47,822 nt of DNA from Jongsikchunia kroppenstedtii DSM 45133 (GCF_000380485.1 NZ_AQYG01000030.1:1-47822), one strand, 5' to 3'; shown: positions 37,874 through 46,061, counted from the first letter of the stretch. Notes: generated by a model from the letters alone, not told the origin. Numbers and translations: made by a program.

Positions 37874-39148
37874 TCAGGAGAATCGGACGGTGATGTCGGA
37901 ATGCCCGACCCGGATCCGATCGCCGTCGGCGAGTTCCCAGCTGCTGACCTGAACATCGTTGACGGTGGTGCCGTTGGTCGAGTTCAGGTCGTTGAGGAGT
38001 GCGGAGTTGCCGTCCCAGCGGATCTCGACGTGGCGACGCGAGACGCCGGTGTCGGGGAGGCGGAACTGGGCGTCCTGGCCGCGGCCGATGACGTTGGAGC
38101 CGTCGCGCAGCTGGAAGGTGCGGTTGCTGCCGTCCTCGAGGTAGAGGGTGATGGCGCTGGGTGCGTAGCCGGCCGGGGCGCCGTACTGGCCCTGGTCGTA
38201 GCCTCCGGGCTGCTGCTGCGCATAGCCCTGGTCGGCGTAGCCTTGCTGGCCGTAGTGCTGGTCATAACCCGGCTGCTGGCCGTAGCCCTGGTCGGCGTAG
38301 CCCTGCTGGCCGCCCTGGTCGTAGGCGGGCTGCTGGCCGTAGCCCTGGTCGTACGCGGGCTGCTGCTGGTAGCCCTGCTGGCTGTAGCCCTGGTCGGCGT
38401 AGCCCTGCTGGCCGCCCTGGTCCGCGTAGCCCTGCTGACCCTGGTCGGCATAGCCTTGCTGACCCTGGTCGGCGTAGCCCTGGTCGTAACCGCCCTGCTG
38501 GCCGTAGTGCTGGTCGTAGGCGGGCTGCTGGCTGTAGCCCTGGTCGGCGTAGCCCTGTTGGGCGCCCTGGTCGTAGCCGGCCGCTCCGTAGCCCTGTTGT
38601 CCGCCTTGCTGCTCGGGCTCAGGGCGGTAGCCCTGACCACCCTGGTTATAGCCTCCGCGCGGATCGTATCCGGAGTTCTGAGTCATCGGCCTGGCTCCTG
38701 CTTCTGTGTGCATTGAAGGTGGTCTTTGGCGGTTCGGGACGGGCTGAGCTGCTGATGACACTGGCATTGGTGCCGCGTCTGGGTCAACAGCTCCGTGCGC
38801 ACGAAACTGGCCGGTGTGCAGCGTCGGGGAGTACTGAAACTCGACGACGACGTCCCCATAAGTTTGCCAGCCGTTGTCACGGATGTAGCTCTCGAGGTGC
38901 TTAGAGAAGGTCTTGCGATTGAGTTCGTACTCGGCGGCCAGCCGTCGATGGTCGGTTTCGCCGAGGACGATGTCGTACCGGTTGGGTGCCAGTTTGGTGC
39001 CGTCGCCGCAGCTCTCGAGCCTGTCGAGCGCTTCTCGCTGCAGGGCGGCCTCAACTTCTTGAGGCGCCACTTTGCCGCCGAACACCCGGGCGGAGACATC
39101 GTCGACGGCGCCTTCGAGCTTTCGCTCGATGCGTTGCAAGATTCCCAT
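37874..39148 (-). CDS. fhaA: FhaA: FHA-domain protein with Q/G/Y-rich repeat linker
   Basis: A 424-residue cytoplasmic scaffold. The N-terminal DUF3662 domain (about 1-125; [20 protein letters not shown]) is followed by a linker of about 170 residues built from repeats of QQGYADQGY and QQPAYDQ. The C-terminal FHA domain (about 330-424) has [23 protein letters not shown] and [12 protein letters not shown]. In mycobacteria FhaA (Rv0020c) binds phosphorylated CwlM and MurJ under PknB control. The ATG at 39148 follows GGGAGG; the longer frame to 39190 is leader. It has its own promoter region, separate from fhaB. Confidence 0.95.
   Translation of the reverse strand: MGILQRIERKLEGAVDDVSARVFGGKVAPQEVEAALQREALDRLESCGDGTKLAPNRYDIVLGETDHRRLAAEYELNRKTFSKHLESYIRDNGWQTYGDVVVEFQYSPTLHTGQFRAHGAVDPDAAPMPVSSAAQPVPNRQRPPSMHTEAGARPMTQNSGYDPRGGYNQGGQGYRPEPEQQGGQQGYGAAGYDQGAQQGYADQGYSQQPAYDQHYGQQGGYDQGYADQGQQGYADQGQQGYADQGGQQGYADQGYSQQGYQQQPAYDQGYGQQPAYDQGGQQGYADQGYGQQPGYDQHYGQQGYADQGYAQQQPGGYDQGQYGAPAGYAPSAITLYLEDGSNRTFQLRDGSNVIGRGQDAQFRLPDTGVSRRHVEIRWDGNSALLNDLNSTNGTTVNDVQVSSWELADGDRIRVGHSDITVRFS
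38170..38680. repeat. Imperfect tandem repeats encoding the FhaA linker
   Basis: Multiple degenerate copies of units such as CTGGTCGGCGTAGCCCTG encode [11 protein letters not shown] motifs on the minus strand. All changes keep the frame. Such repeats can expand or contract by slippage, so linker length is likely strain-variable. Confidence 0.8.
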
Positions 39149-39182
39149 CGCGGCCTCCCTTCCGTATGTATGACGCCAACGG

Positions 39183-39213
39183 GCCGACACTGCGAATCGT
39201 TCCGCGTGTCGGC
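39183..39213. promoter_or_regulatory. Inverted repeat upstream of fhaA
   Basis: GCCGACAC (39183-39190) and GTGTCGGC (39206-39213) are perfect complements 15 bases apart, 35 bases before the fhaA start, near a minus-strand AATAAT -10-like element. It may be a leader hairpin or an operator. The rest of the 268-base gap up to tRNA-Leu shows only the tRNA promoter. Confidence 0.45.
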
Positions 39214-39330
39214 GTGATTATTCCGAAATTTGATGATACCGAGTGCGTCGAGACCGCGCGGCTCTATAAACAACACCTGTACCGACCGTCACACACGCCT
39301 CAGCCATCGTCGCAGGTGATCGGCGGCGAT

Positions 39331-39360
39331 TTGGGGCGAGCGCTCGGCGACTGTTATCGT
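39331..39360 (+). promoter_or_regulatory. Promoter candidate for tRNA-Leu
   Basis: TTGGGG (39331-39336) and TATCGT (39355-39360) are spaced by 18 bases, about 56 bases before the mature tRNA 5' end. Confidence 0.4.
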
Positions 39361-39416
39361 CTTGCAGTCCTCATCGGGTGGCCGATCTTCGATCGAACGG
39401 CCGATTCGGATGCCAC

Positions 39417-39502
39417 GGGCGAGTGGCGGAATGGCAGACGCGCTGGCTTCAGGTGCCAGTGTCCTTCGGGACGTGGGGGTTCAAGTCCCCCTTCGCCCAC
39501 CA
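39417..39502 (+). tRNA. leuT: tRNA-Leu (anticodon CAG)
   Basis: A class II tRNA of 86 bases. The acceptor GGGCGAG pairs with TTCGCCC, the anticodon stem CTGGC/GCCAG encloses TTCAGGT with anticodon CAG, and the extra arm is GTGTCCTTCGGGACGT. CCA is encoded at 39500-39502. It marks the end of the conserved origin-region synteny. Confidence 0.97.
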
Positions 39503-39525
39503 CGAGCGATTAAGCTCAAAACGAG

Positions 39526-39567
39526 AAGCAGTTCAGCAACCAGAAATGGTGCCTGGACTGCTTTTTT
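39526..39567 (+). terminator. Intrinsic terminator of tRNA-Leu, overlapping the tetR 3' end
   Basis: AAGCAGTTCAG (39526-39536) pairs with CTGGACTGCTT (39553-39563, one G-U), and the right arm runs into six T residues (39562-39567). The stem-loop overlaps the last codons of the convergent TetR gene. Confidence 0.75.
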
Positions 39568-40222
39568 GTTTGTTCGGAGACGCCGACGAGGCGCCGCGGG
39601 TGAGAATTTCAAGTGCCTGCAATCCAGCTCGCTTCACATCGTCGGAAGTGAGCGGGCGGTTGTTCCCCTCGAGCGACAGCGCCGCCACGCCGACCCACGC
39701 GCCTGACAAGAAGTACGACATCAGCCGGGCGTCGACGGCTTCTACATCGCCGTCGTCGACTGCCTGCTGGAGCAGCTGCTGGAAGGTAGTGCGCATACCC
39801 TCGATCTGCGCATCTATCCGTGCTTCCGCCTCTGACACCGTCCCGGTGGACCGCAGTGTTCGCGCAGTGAGGTATCGGATGAGGGCGGGGTGGTCGACAA
39901 GCACTTGCAGGTATTCGGTGCCTGTCGCGATGACGCGGTCGAGCGCTCGGCCCTCGGTGCTGTAGGCGGCGGCCAGCCCCGCCGCGCCGACATCGAGCAG
40001 GTGCTCAGTGGTTGCAGCTACCAGCCCGTCTTTGGTGCCGAAGTGCACATACACCGAGGCGGGTGACACGCCCGCTCGCACCGCGACATCTTCGATACGG
40101 ACCGCTTCTGGCCCGGTATGCGCAAGCAAGTCTTCGGCCGCGGAAATGATTGCCGCTCGCGTCTTCGCGCGCCGGCGCTCGCCACGTGCCATAGCCGGAT
40201 CGGGCGCTTTCTGAACCGTCAT
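39533..40222 (-). CDS. TetR-family transcriptional regulator
   Basis: A 229-residue repressor. The DNA-binding domain follows RRRAKTRAAIISAAEDLL, with the helix-turn-helix IEDVAVRAGVSPASVYVHFGTKDGLVAA (about residues 45-72). The C-terminal all-helical part should bind the inducer and dimerise. It is divergent from the haem oxygenase operon and the intervening region holds composite inverted repeats, so it most likely represses that operon and itself. An acyl-CoA or aldehyde product is a guess for the ligand. The ATG at 40222 is chosen by usual family length; ATG 40315 is an alternative adding 31 residues. Its last codons form the tRNA-Leu terminator. Confidence 0.88.
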   Translation of the reverse strand: MTVQKAPDPAMARGERRRAKTRAAIISAAEDLLAHTGPEAVRIEDVAVRAGVSPASVYVHFGTKDGLVAATTEHLLDVGAAGLAAAYSTEGRALDRVIATGTEYLQVLVDHPALIRYLTARTLRSTGTVSEAEARIDAQIEGMRTTFQQLLQQAVDDGDVEAVDARLMSYFLSGAWVGVAALSLEGNNRPLTSDDVKRAGLQALEILTRGASSASPNKQKSSPGTISGC

Positions 40223-40345
40223 TGCTGCCGATCGTAGTCGGCCGAACGCGGACGCAGCGGGCGGCGCCAGCCGGGCCTGTCCCTCTCCGGCAGGTAGTGC
40301 ACCAGGTGGATTCATACGGTCACCAGCCAAATCCTCACTATTTAT

Positions 40346-40390
40346 AGTCAAACTCTAGACTAGACACTCACTCTATATTAGAGTCCGACT
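40346..40390. promoter_or_regulatory. Composite TetR operator in the divergent promoter region
   Basis: Outer arms AGTCAAACTC (40346-40355) and GAGTCCGACT (40381-40390) match as AGTCnnACTC inverted. Within lie CTCTAGACTAGAC (40353-40365) and CTCTATATTAGAG (40371-40383), two copies of CTCTA-n3-TAGAG set 18 bp apart, the second perfect. A minus-strand TATAAA (40345-40340) abuts it. The site lies between the TetR gene and the oxygenase operon. Confidence 0.65.
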
Positions 40391-40417
40391 CTGATTTAAG
40401 AACAGAGGAGACACCCC

Positions 40418-41647
40418 ATGACCACGTTCGTCGATAACACCGAATCTCAACCAGCCAGCTCGGACCTGGCTGATCGCGTCTCGGCACTGACCGAACTCGC
40501 TCGGACCCCCGGTTCGGAGGTGTACCTCGATCCCGCCGAGGTCGACCTCGAAGCGTGGAATCACGTCGGCGATCCGCTCGCTGAGGACCTGGTCGAGCTC
40601 ATGCGGGCCAAGAAGCTGATGGGTGGCGACCTCTATGCCAACGCGCGGTCGCTGGAGGCCGAGGGTGTCCCCGAGGCGGTCGCGTTCTTCAAGGATGTCG
40701 AGACGCTGCCGTCGTGGTTCGACATCGACTCGCTGCGGGCGGGTGCCAGCATGGGGCGTCGCAATCCTTTCGGTATGCAGATCGGGATGCTCTCGGCGTT
40801 GCCGTTCACGTACATCGATCCGGCCACGGCGGAGGTGATGGGTGCGACCGGCCGGCTATCGAACGGCGGCGACTACCGGCGACGGATGCTGGAAACCGCC
40901 GTCGGATTCCTTGGCGCGCTCGACGCTGACGGAATGCTGCCTGGTGGTGATCGATGGATAGTGTGGGTCCGAATCCGTCTGATGCACACCATGATCCGCC
41001 TCGGAATCCATCGCAGCGGTCGTTGGACTCGCTATGACCTGGGTGCGCCGCTCAGTCAGCTGGCCACCGCCGCCTGCGCGAATATCTTTGGGCAGTACCG
41101 GGTGAATGTCGTGGAGTTCGCCGGGGGTGTGGTCAGCCAGGAGGAACGTGACGGTTTCGCGCTGATGTGGCGCTGGGTGGCCCGAATCGAGGGCGCCAAC
41201 AATCAGCTGCTCGGCCGCACGCACGCTGAGGAGTTCGAGCTGCAATCGCGAGAGCACCAATGCCTGTATGAGCCGAACACCATGGGCGCAGCGTTGACAG
41301 AGAACGTGATCGACGGCTCAACTCGGATGGGATCGTTCGGCGGGTCGCGCGCCATCAATCAGGCCGTCGCGCGACAGTTGCTGGCACCCAGGATGACCCG
41401 GACCGTGCCGAATGGCGACTTCCGCGACTGCCTTGGTGTCGCTCCAGTCCCGTGGGCTGAGATGGTGGTCCGAATCGCGTCATGGCTGCTGAAGATCCCG
41501 AATCAGCTCACGCGGCTGACGATTGTGCGTAGGTACTTCGACCGTAACGGCCAGAGAATGATGGATCAGGCCGTCGAGCGTGGGCTCAAAGGCGTCAAGG
41601 CCGAATTCCGCGGTTCCCCGGTTGCCGGCCGGCCCACCGATCAGTAA
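40418..41647 (+). CDS. DUF2236 haem oxygenase (MpaB/Lcp-like)
   Basis: A 409-residue protein without signal peptide. The DUF2236 core has R156xxxT160 (RRMLET) and, exactly 30 residues later, His190 in VRIRLMHTMIR. As I recall, latex-clearing protein Lcp of Streptomyces K30 has Arg164, Thr168 and haem-ligand His198 with the same spacing. Members cleave isoprenoid double bonds to carbonyl products: Lcp on rubber, MpaB on a farnesyl chain. Here the residue before Thr160 is Glu, where Lcp has a functional Lys, so the substrate or mechanism probably differs. The ATG follows ACAGAGGAG. It leads an operon with aldehyde dehydrogenase, CoA ligase and hydrolase, opposite a TetR gene. Confidence 0.82.
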   Translation: MTTFVDNTESQPASSDLADRVSALTELARTPGSEVYLDPAEVDLEAWNHVGDPLAEDLVELMRAKKLMGGDLYANARSLEAEGVPEAVAFFKDVETLPSWFDIDSLRAGASMGRRNPFGMQIGMLSALPFTYIDPATAEVMGATGRLSNGGDYRRRMLETAVGFLGALDADGMLPGGDRWIVWVRIRLMHTMIRLGIHRSGRWTRYDLGAPLSQLATAACANIFGQYRVNVVEFAGGVVSQEERDGFALMWRWVARIEGANNQLLGRTHAEEFELQSREHQCLYEPNTMGAALTENVIDGSTRMGSFGGSRAINQAVARQLLAPRMTRTVPNGDFRDCLGVAPVPWAEMVVRIASWLLKIPNQLTRLTIVRRYFDRNGQRMMDQAVERGLKGVKAEFRGSPVAGRPTDQ

Positions 41648-41678
41648 CCACTCCCGAACAACCCTCGACAGGACACCC

Positions 41679-43373
41679 ATGACCACCACGTACAAAGCCG
41701 CCTTCGCCACCGAGGCGGAGATGGACACCGCGATCGATGACCTCACCGCCGGCGCTCAGCGCTGGTCGGTGATGGGGCTGCCCGAGCGAATCACTCTTCT
41801 CCAGCGGACGCGGCGCACCATCGCCGACAACGCCGGTGCATGGGTTGACGCCGCGACCGCTGCCAAGGGGATTCCGGATGGACCGCTCGAGGGAGAGGAG
41901 TGGATGTCGGGGCCGTACGCCACGCTGTCGGGGTTCGCGGCCGTGATCGACAGCTTGTCGAAGATCGCCGACGGTAAGTCGCCGGCCTCGGGGCTCAAAT
42001 CCCGTACCGCACACGGTGACCGGACTGCGTTCACGATGCTTCCGGGCGATGCCTTCGAGTACAACCTCTTCAACGGTTTCAAGGGTGAGCTGTGGTTGAA
42101 GCCCGGGATTTCCGCCGACGAAGCCCGGCGCACCGCCGGCCTCGGGGCCAAACGGCTGAGAGAGAACGGCGGCGTTGGACTGGTTCTCGGCGCCGGCAAT
42201 ATCTCCGCGATAGGCCCGCTCGACGTCCTCTACGAGCTGATCGCCTATAACCGCGTCAGCGTGCTCAAGCTGAACCCGACCTTCGCCGGTCTCACCGACG
42301 CATACACGGCAGCGTTCGCTCCGCTGATCAACGCCGGGTTGTTGCGGATCGTCAACGGTGCTGCGCAGGTCGGCCAATATCTGACTGCGCACCCGGGCAT
42401 TGGCCACGTACACATCACTGGCAGCGGTGTCACCCACGACATGATCGTGTGGGGATCGCTCACCGACAAGGAGGGTGAGCCCCAACTCGACAAGCCGATC
42501 ACCAGCGAGCTCGGCGGGGTCTCGCCGATCATCGTCGTACCCGGCCAGTGGGACGACGATGACCTGCGATTCCAGGCCGAACATGTTGCGACGCAGCGAT
42601 TCCACAACTGCGGGCACAACTGCATCGGAGGGCAGGCGCTGATCATCTCCGCCGACTGGCCGCAGAAGCAGCAGTTCCTCGCTGAACTCCGTCGGGTCAT
42701 CGCCGCACTGCCCGCCCGGACCTCGTGGTACCCGGGCACCGACAAGAAAATCGCGAACGTCGAGAGTGCGTACCCGGATGCAGAGCGCCTGGGCGGTCGG
42801 ATACTGCTCAAGGTCGATGAGTCGACGTCGCAGGAGGCGCTCACCACCGAGTACTTCGGCCCTGTCCTGGCGCACACCGAACTGCCCGGGGAGGGGATCG
42901 ACTTCCTGCGTGCGGCAATCGAGTTCTCCAATGACAAGCTTGACGGCACACTCGGTGCCAGCATGATCGTCGCGCCGGCGGACCGAAAAGCCATGGGAGC
43001 AAAGTTCGAGGAAGCGATCACCGGTCTGCGCTACGGGACCATCGGCATCAATGTGTGGAGCGCTATCGGGTTCCTCGTGCCCACGTTGTCTTGGGGCGCG
43101 TACCCCGGCAACACCCTGCACGACGTTGGCTCTGGCATCGGGATCGTGCACAACTCGCACCTTCTAGAGGACGTGGAGCGCAGCGTCATCACTGGCCCGT
43201 TCAGGCCGTTCCCGCGATCGGTTTCCGGCGGTGAGATGGCACTGTCACCGAAGCCCGCCTGGTTCGTCACTGCGAAGTCGGCCAAGGGAGTCGCGCAGCG
43301 GCTCACACGCTTTGCGGCGAAGCCTTCCTGGGGCAAGCTTCCTGGCATCTTCAACCAGGCGTTCCGAGCCTGA
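41679..43373 (+). CDS. Aldehyde dehydrogenase family protein (long form)
   Basis: A 564-residue NAD(P)-dependent oxidoreductase, longer than the usual 480-500. Family positions visible are the GAGNIS loop near 190 (in place of PWNFP), the cofactor Lys in VLKLNP, the Rossmann HITGSG turn, the general base Glu in TSELGG and the catalytic Cys in FHNCGHNCIGGQ. It should oxidise an aldehyde to the acid. The ATG at 41679 follows ACAGGA, 31 bases after the oxygenase gene, so its substrate is likely the aldehyde made by that enzyme. An 84-base gap with a weak stem (CCCGG/CCGGG, 43403-43417, then TTT) precedes the ligase gene. Confidence 0.85.
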   Translation: MTTTYKAAFATEAEMDTAIDDLTAGAQRWSVMGLPERITLLQRTRRTIADNAGAWVDAATAAKGIPDGPLEGEEWMSGPYATLSGFAAVIDSLSKIADGKSPASGLKSRTAHGDRTAFTMLPGDAFEYNLFNGFKGELWLKPGISADEARRTAGLGAKRLRENGGVGLVLGAGNISAIGPLDVLYELIAYNRVSVLKLNPTFAGLTDAYTAAFAPLINAGLLRIVNGAAQVGQYLTAHPGIGHVHITGSGVTHDMIVWGSLTDKEGEPQLDKPITSELGGVSPIIVVPGQWDDDDLRFQAEHVATQRFHNCGHNCIGGQALIISADWPQKQQFLAELRRVIAALPARTSWYPGTDKKIANVESAYPDAERLGGRILLKVDESTSQEALTTEYFGPVLAHTELPGEGIDFLRAAIEFSNDKLDGTLGASMIVAPADRKAMGAKFEEAITGLRYGTIGINVWSAIGFLVPTLSWGAYPGNTLHDVGSGIGIVHNSHLLEDVERSVITGPFRPFPRSVSGGEMALSPKPAWFVTAKSAKGVAQRLTRFAAKPSWGKLPGIFNQAFRA

Positions 43374-43457
43374 TCTCTCCACGGCCGCACGATTCCGCGG
43401 CTCCCGGCTGTTCCGGGTTTAAACAATCAGGCGCACAACAGAACTCGAAAGAGAACT

Positions 43458-45077
43458 ATGGTCTACACGAGCAAATATCCGCCAGTCGAGATCCCAGACG
43501 AGGACGTTTACACCGTTGTCCTCGGCACTCTCTCCGAAGACGACCGAGAAAGAGTCGCGGTCACCGACGGAACAGCTGCGCTGACCTACGGCGAACTCAA
43601 GTCGCAGGCCGACGCGTTCGCCGGCGCACTCGCCGCCCGCGGAATCGCGCCCGGTGACGTCATCGCACTGCAGATACCCAACTCTCCGGCATTCGTCACC
43701 GCGTTCTTCGGAGTGCTGCGAGCCGGCGCGACTGTCACCACCATCAACACGCTGTACTCACCGTCTGAGATCGCCAAGCAGCTCGCTGACTCGAAGACGA
43801 AGATGTACGTGACGATCTCGGCGCTGCTGTCCAATGCGCTGGCAGGTGCGACCGACGCCGGCCTGGACACGGAGCACGTCATCGTGCTCGACGGGGCGGA
43901 AGGCCATGCCTCGCTGGCCGATCTGGTCGGGGAGGGCAGGGTCGCACCGCAAGTCACAGTCGATCCCGACGTTGCCCTCGCGGCCTTGCCGTATTCGTCG
44001 GGCACCACCGGGATGGCTAAGGGGGTCATGCTGACTCACCGCAATCTCGTGGCGAACATAATGCAGACCGCGGCGTCGATTGACCTCAGTCCCGGCGACA
44101 GGGTCATGGGCGTCTTGCCGTTCTTTCACATCTACGGCATGAACTGCATCATGAACGTGGCGTTGTACCGGAGGGCGACGTTGGTGACGATGGCGAAGAT
44201 GGATCTGCAAACGTTCCTCGAACAGATCGCGGCAGAACGGATCACACACCTCTATATCGCGCCGCCGATCGCGGTCGGTCTGGCGAAACATCCGATGGTC
44301 GATGACTATGACCTGTCGTCGGTTCGGCAGATCCTCACCGGCGCTGCTCCTTTGGATGAGGCGTTGGGCAAAGCGCTGCTGAAACGCGTTCCCGCGCAAC
44401 TGATGCAGGGCTTCGGCATGACCGAGCTCAGCCCGCTCTCGCACATCACGCCCCTCGAGGACGACCGTATCTCGTTCGGGTCAGTCGGAATCGCCGTGCC
44501 CAACGTCGAATTCAAGGTTGTCGATGTCGAGACCGGCGAGGAAGTGCCTGACGTGCCGGGTGGACGCACCAGATCAGGCGAGATGCTGGTGCGGGGACCG
44601 AACGTGATGCGCGGATATTTGGGCAACGAATCCGCGACCGCGGTGACCATCACACCGGACGGATGGTTGCACACCGGCGATATCGTCGAAGTCGGACCGC
44701 GACAAGAGGTTTACGTGGTCGACCGTCTGAAGGAACTCATCAAGTACAAGGGTTATCAGGTGCCGCCCGCCGAACTTGAGGCGCTCCTGTTGACCCACCC
44801 GGCGATCGCAGACGCGGCAGTCGTCGCCCACCCAGATGAAGCCGCTGGCGAGATTCCGCGCGCATTCATCGCGCTCCAGGCTGAGGCGCACGCAACCTCC
44901 GACGAGATCATCGATTGGGTGCGTGAGCGCATCGCACCACATAAGCGGATTCGGATGGTCGACTTCGTCGATGCGATCCCCAAGTCGTCCTCCGGCAAGA
45001 TTCTGCGCAAGGAGCTCAAGGGCCGCAGTGCAATTCTCCGATCTTCCACGCCACTAACCGAGGAGACTTCGCAATGA
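43458..45077 (+). CDS. Acyl-CoA ligase (4-coumarate:CoA ligase-like, AMP-forming)
   Basis: A 539-residue ANL-superfamily enzyme that activates a carboxylic acid to its CoA thioester through an acyl-AMP. The P-loop YSSGTTGMAKGVMLTH is near 178-193, followed by the MQGFGMTELSP adenine motif, the WLHTGDI hinge region, VDRLKELIKYKGYQVPPAELE and the catalytic Lys motif PKSSSGKILRK near the C-terminus. It resembles 4-coumarate and medium-chain ligases of actinobacteria; the substrate cannot be read from sequence. The ATG follows a weak GAAAGAGA. Its stop overlaps the next gene (ATGA), so the two are coupled. It should act on the acid formed by the upstream dehydrogenase. Confidence 0.92.
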   Translation: MVYTSKYPPVEIPDEDVYTVVLGTLSEDDRERVAVTDGTAALTYGELKSQADAFAGALAARGIAPGDVIALQIPNSPAFVTAFFGVLRAGATVTTINTLYSPSEIAKQLADSKTKMYVTISALLSNALAGATDAGLDTEHVIVLDGAEGHASLADLVGEGRVAPQVTVDPDVALAALPYSSGTTGMAKGVMLTHRNLVANIMQTAASIDLSPGDRVMGVLPFFHIYGMNCIMNVALYRRATLVTMAKMDLQTFLEQIAAERITHLYIAPPIAVGLAKHPMVDDYDLSSVRQILTGAAPLDEALGKALLKRVPAQLMQGFGMTELSPLSHITPLEDDRISFGSVGIAVPNVEFKVVDVETGEEVPDVPGGRTRSGEMLVRGPNVMRGYLGNESATAVTITPDGWLHTGDIVEVGPRQEVYVVDRLKELIKYKGYQVPPAELEALLLTHPAIADAAVVAHPDEAAGEIPRAFIALQAEAHATSDEIIDWVRERIAPHKRIRMVDFVDAIPKSSSGKILRKELKGRSAILRSSTPLTEETSQ

Positions 45078-46009
45078 CTGAACTCAATGAATCCGGTGCG
45101 AACAAAGAACAGCACCAGCGGGCCGACGTGACATTTCGCTCTGGCGGCGAATCCTGCGCCTCCTGGCTCTACACGCCACGCCAGATGTCCAAGGACAATC
45201 CGCGTCCGGTGATCGTGATGGCCCACGGTCTTGGCGGCGTGAAGGAAATGCGCCTCGATGCCTTCGCTGAACGATTCACCGCCGCTGGTTACGCCTGTTT
45301 GGTGTTCGACTATCGCCATTTCGGTGCCAGCGCTGGTGAACCGCGCCAACTACTAGACATAGACAAACAACTGCAGGATTGGCGCAGCGCGGTCTCATAT
45401 GCACGAACTCTCGACGGCATAGACCCTGCTCGAGTCGTGGTGTGGGGCACCTCATTTGGCGGCGGTCACTCGATAATTACCGCCGCCCAGGATAAGCGCA
45501 TCGCTGCCGCGATCTCGCAGTGTCCGTTCACCGATGGGTTCGCCTCCGCAATCGCCATCCCGCCCCTGAGCTCAGTGAAGGTCACCGCCCTTGCCGTGCG
45601 CGATGCCCTCGGGGCCCGGCTCGGACGTCCGCCAGTGATGGTGCCGAGCTACGGTCCGCCTGGATCGGCCTCGCTGATGTCCTCACCTGACAGCGTCTCT
45701 GGAGTGACGGCGCTCATACCCGAAGGTCTGCAAGTGCCCAAGGATGTGGCGGCCCGCTTCGGCCTGGGCATCATCCGGCACTTCCCTGGCCGTCAAGCCC
45801 GGAACGTGTCGTGTCCGATCTTCTTCGCTATCTGCGAAAACGATACTGTCGCGCCCGCCAAACCGACCCAGAAATATGCCGCCCAGGCTCCCCGCGGCGA
45901 GATCAAGCTCTACGATGCCGGGCACTTCGACATATACGTCGGAGCGGACTTCGAACGCAACATCGCCGACCAACTCGACTTCCTTAGCCGCCACGTTCCG
46001 ACGAACTGA
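45074..46009 (+). CDS. Alpha/beta-hydrolase
   Basis: A 311-residue soluble hydrolase. The oxyanion MAHGLGGVKE motif is near 49-58, the nucleophile elbow GTSFGGG gives Ser127, and the acid (ENDTVAP) and His (DAGHFDIY) complete the triad. The RHFGASAGEPRQLLD stretch resembles dienelactone-hydrolase or X-Pro dipeptidyl-peptidase-like family members. It could be an esterase, lactonase or thioesterase. The ATG overlaps the ligase stop (45074-45077), so it belongs to the oxygenase operon and may release or process its intermediates. It is the last gene before the convergent ThrE gene. Confidence 0.88.
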   Translation: MTELNESGANKEQHQRADVTFRSGGESCASWLYTPRQMSKDNPRPVIVMAHGLGGVKEMRLDAFAERFTAAGYACLVFDYRHFGASAGEPRQLLDIDKQLQDWRSAVSYARTLDGIDPARVVVWGTSFGGGHSIITAAQDKRIAAAISQCPFTDGFASAIAIPPLSSVKVTALAVRDALGARLGRPPVMVPSYGPPGSASLMSSPDSVSGVTALIPEGLQVPKDVAARFGLGIIRHFPGRQARNVSCPIFFAICENDTVAPAKPTQKYAAQAPRGEIKLYDAGHFDIYVGADFERNIADQLDFLSRHVPTN

Positions 46010-46061
46010 TGTCCTCCGGCTCTAGCCCGAGTCGGGGCCCCACCCGTGACGGTTTCAAGAG

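Noticed and set aside
38170-38680. Repeat array that could suggest a CRISPR or minisatellite
   Set aside because: Units are degenerate, of unequal length, in frame and translated as the FhaA linker; there are no spacers and no cas genes.
41595-43160. 521-codon open frame antisense to the aldehyde dehydrogenase gene
   Set aside because: Arg/Gly/Val-rich shadow with no domain; the sense gene has all ALDH motifs.
43403-43420. Stem CCCGG/CCGGG followed by TTT between the dehydrogenase and ligase genes
   Set aside because: Only 5 bp long with three T residues; too weak to call a terminator and it lies within a likely operon.
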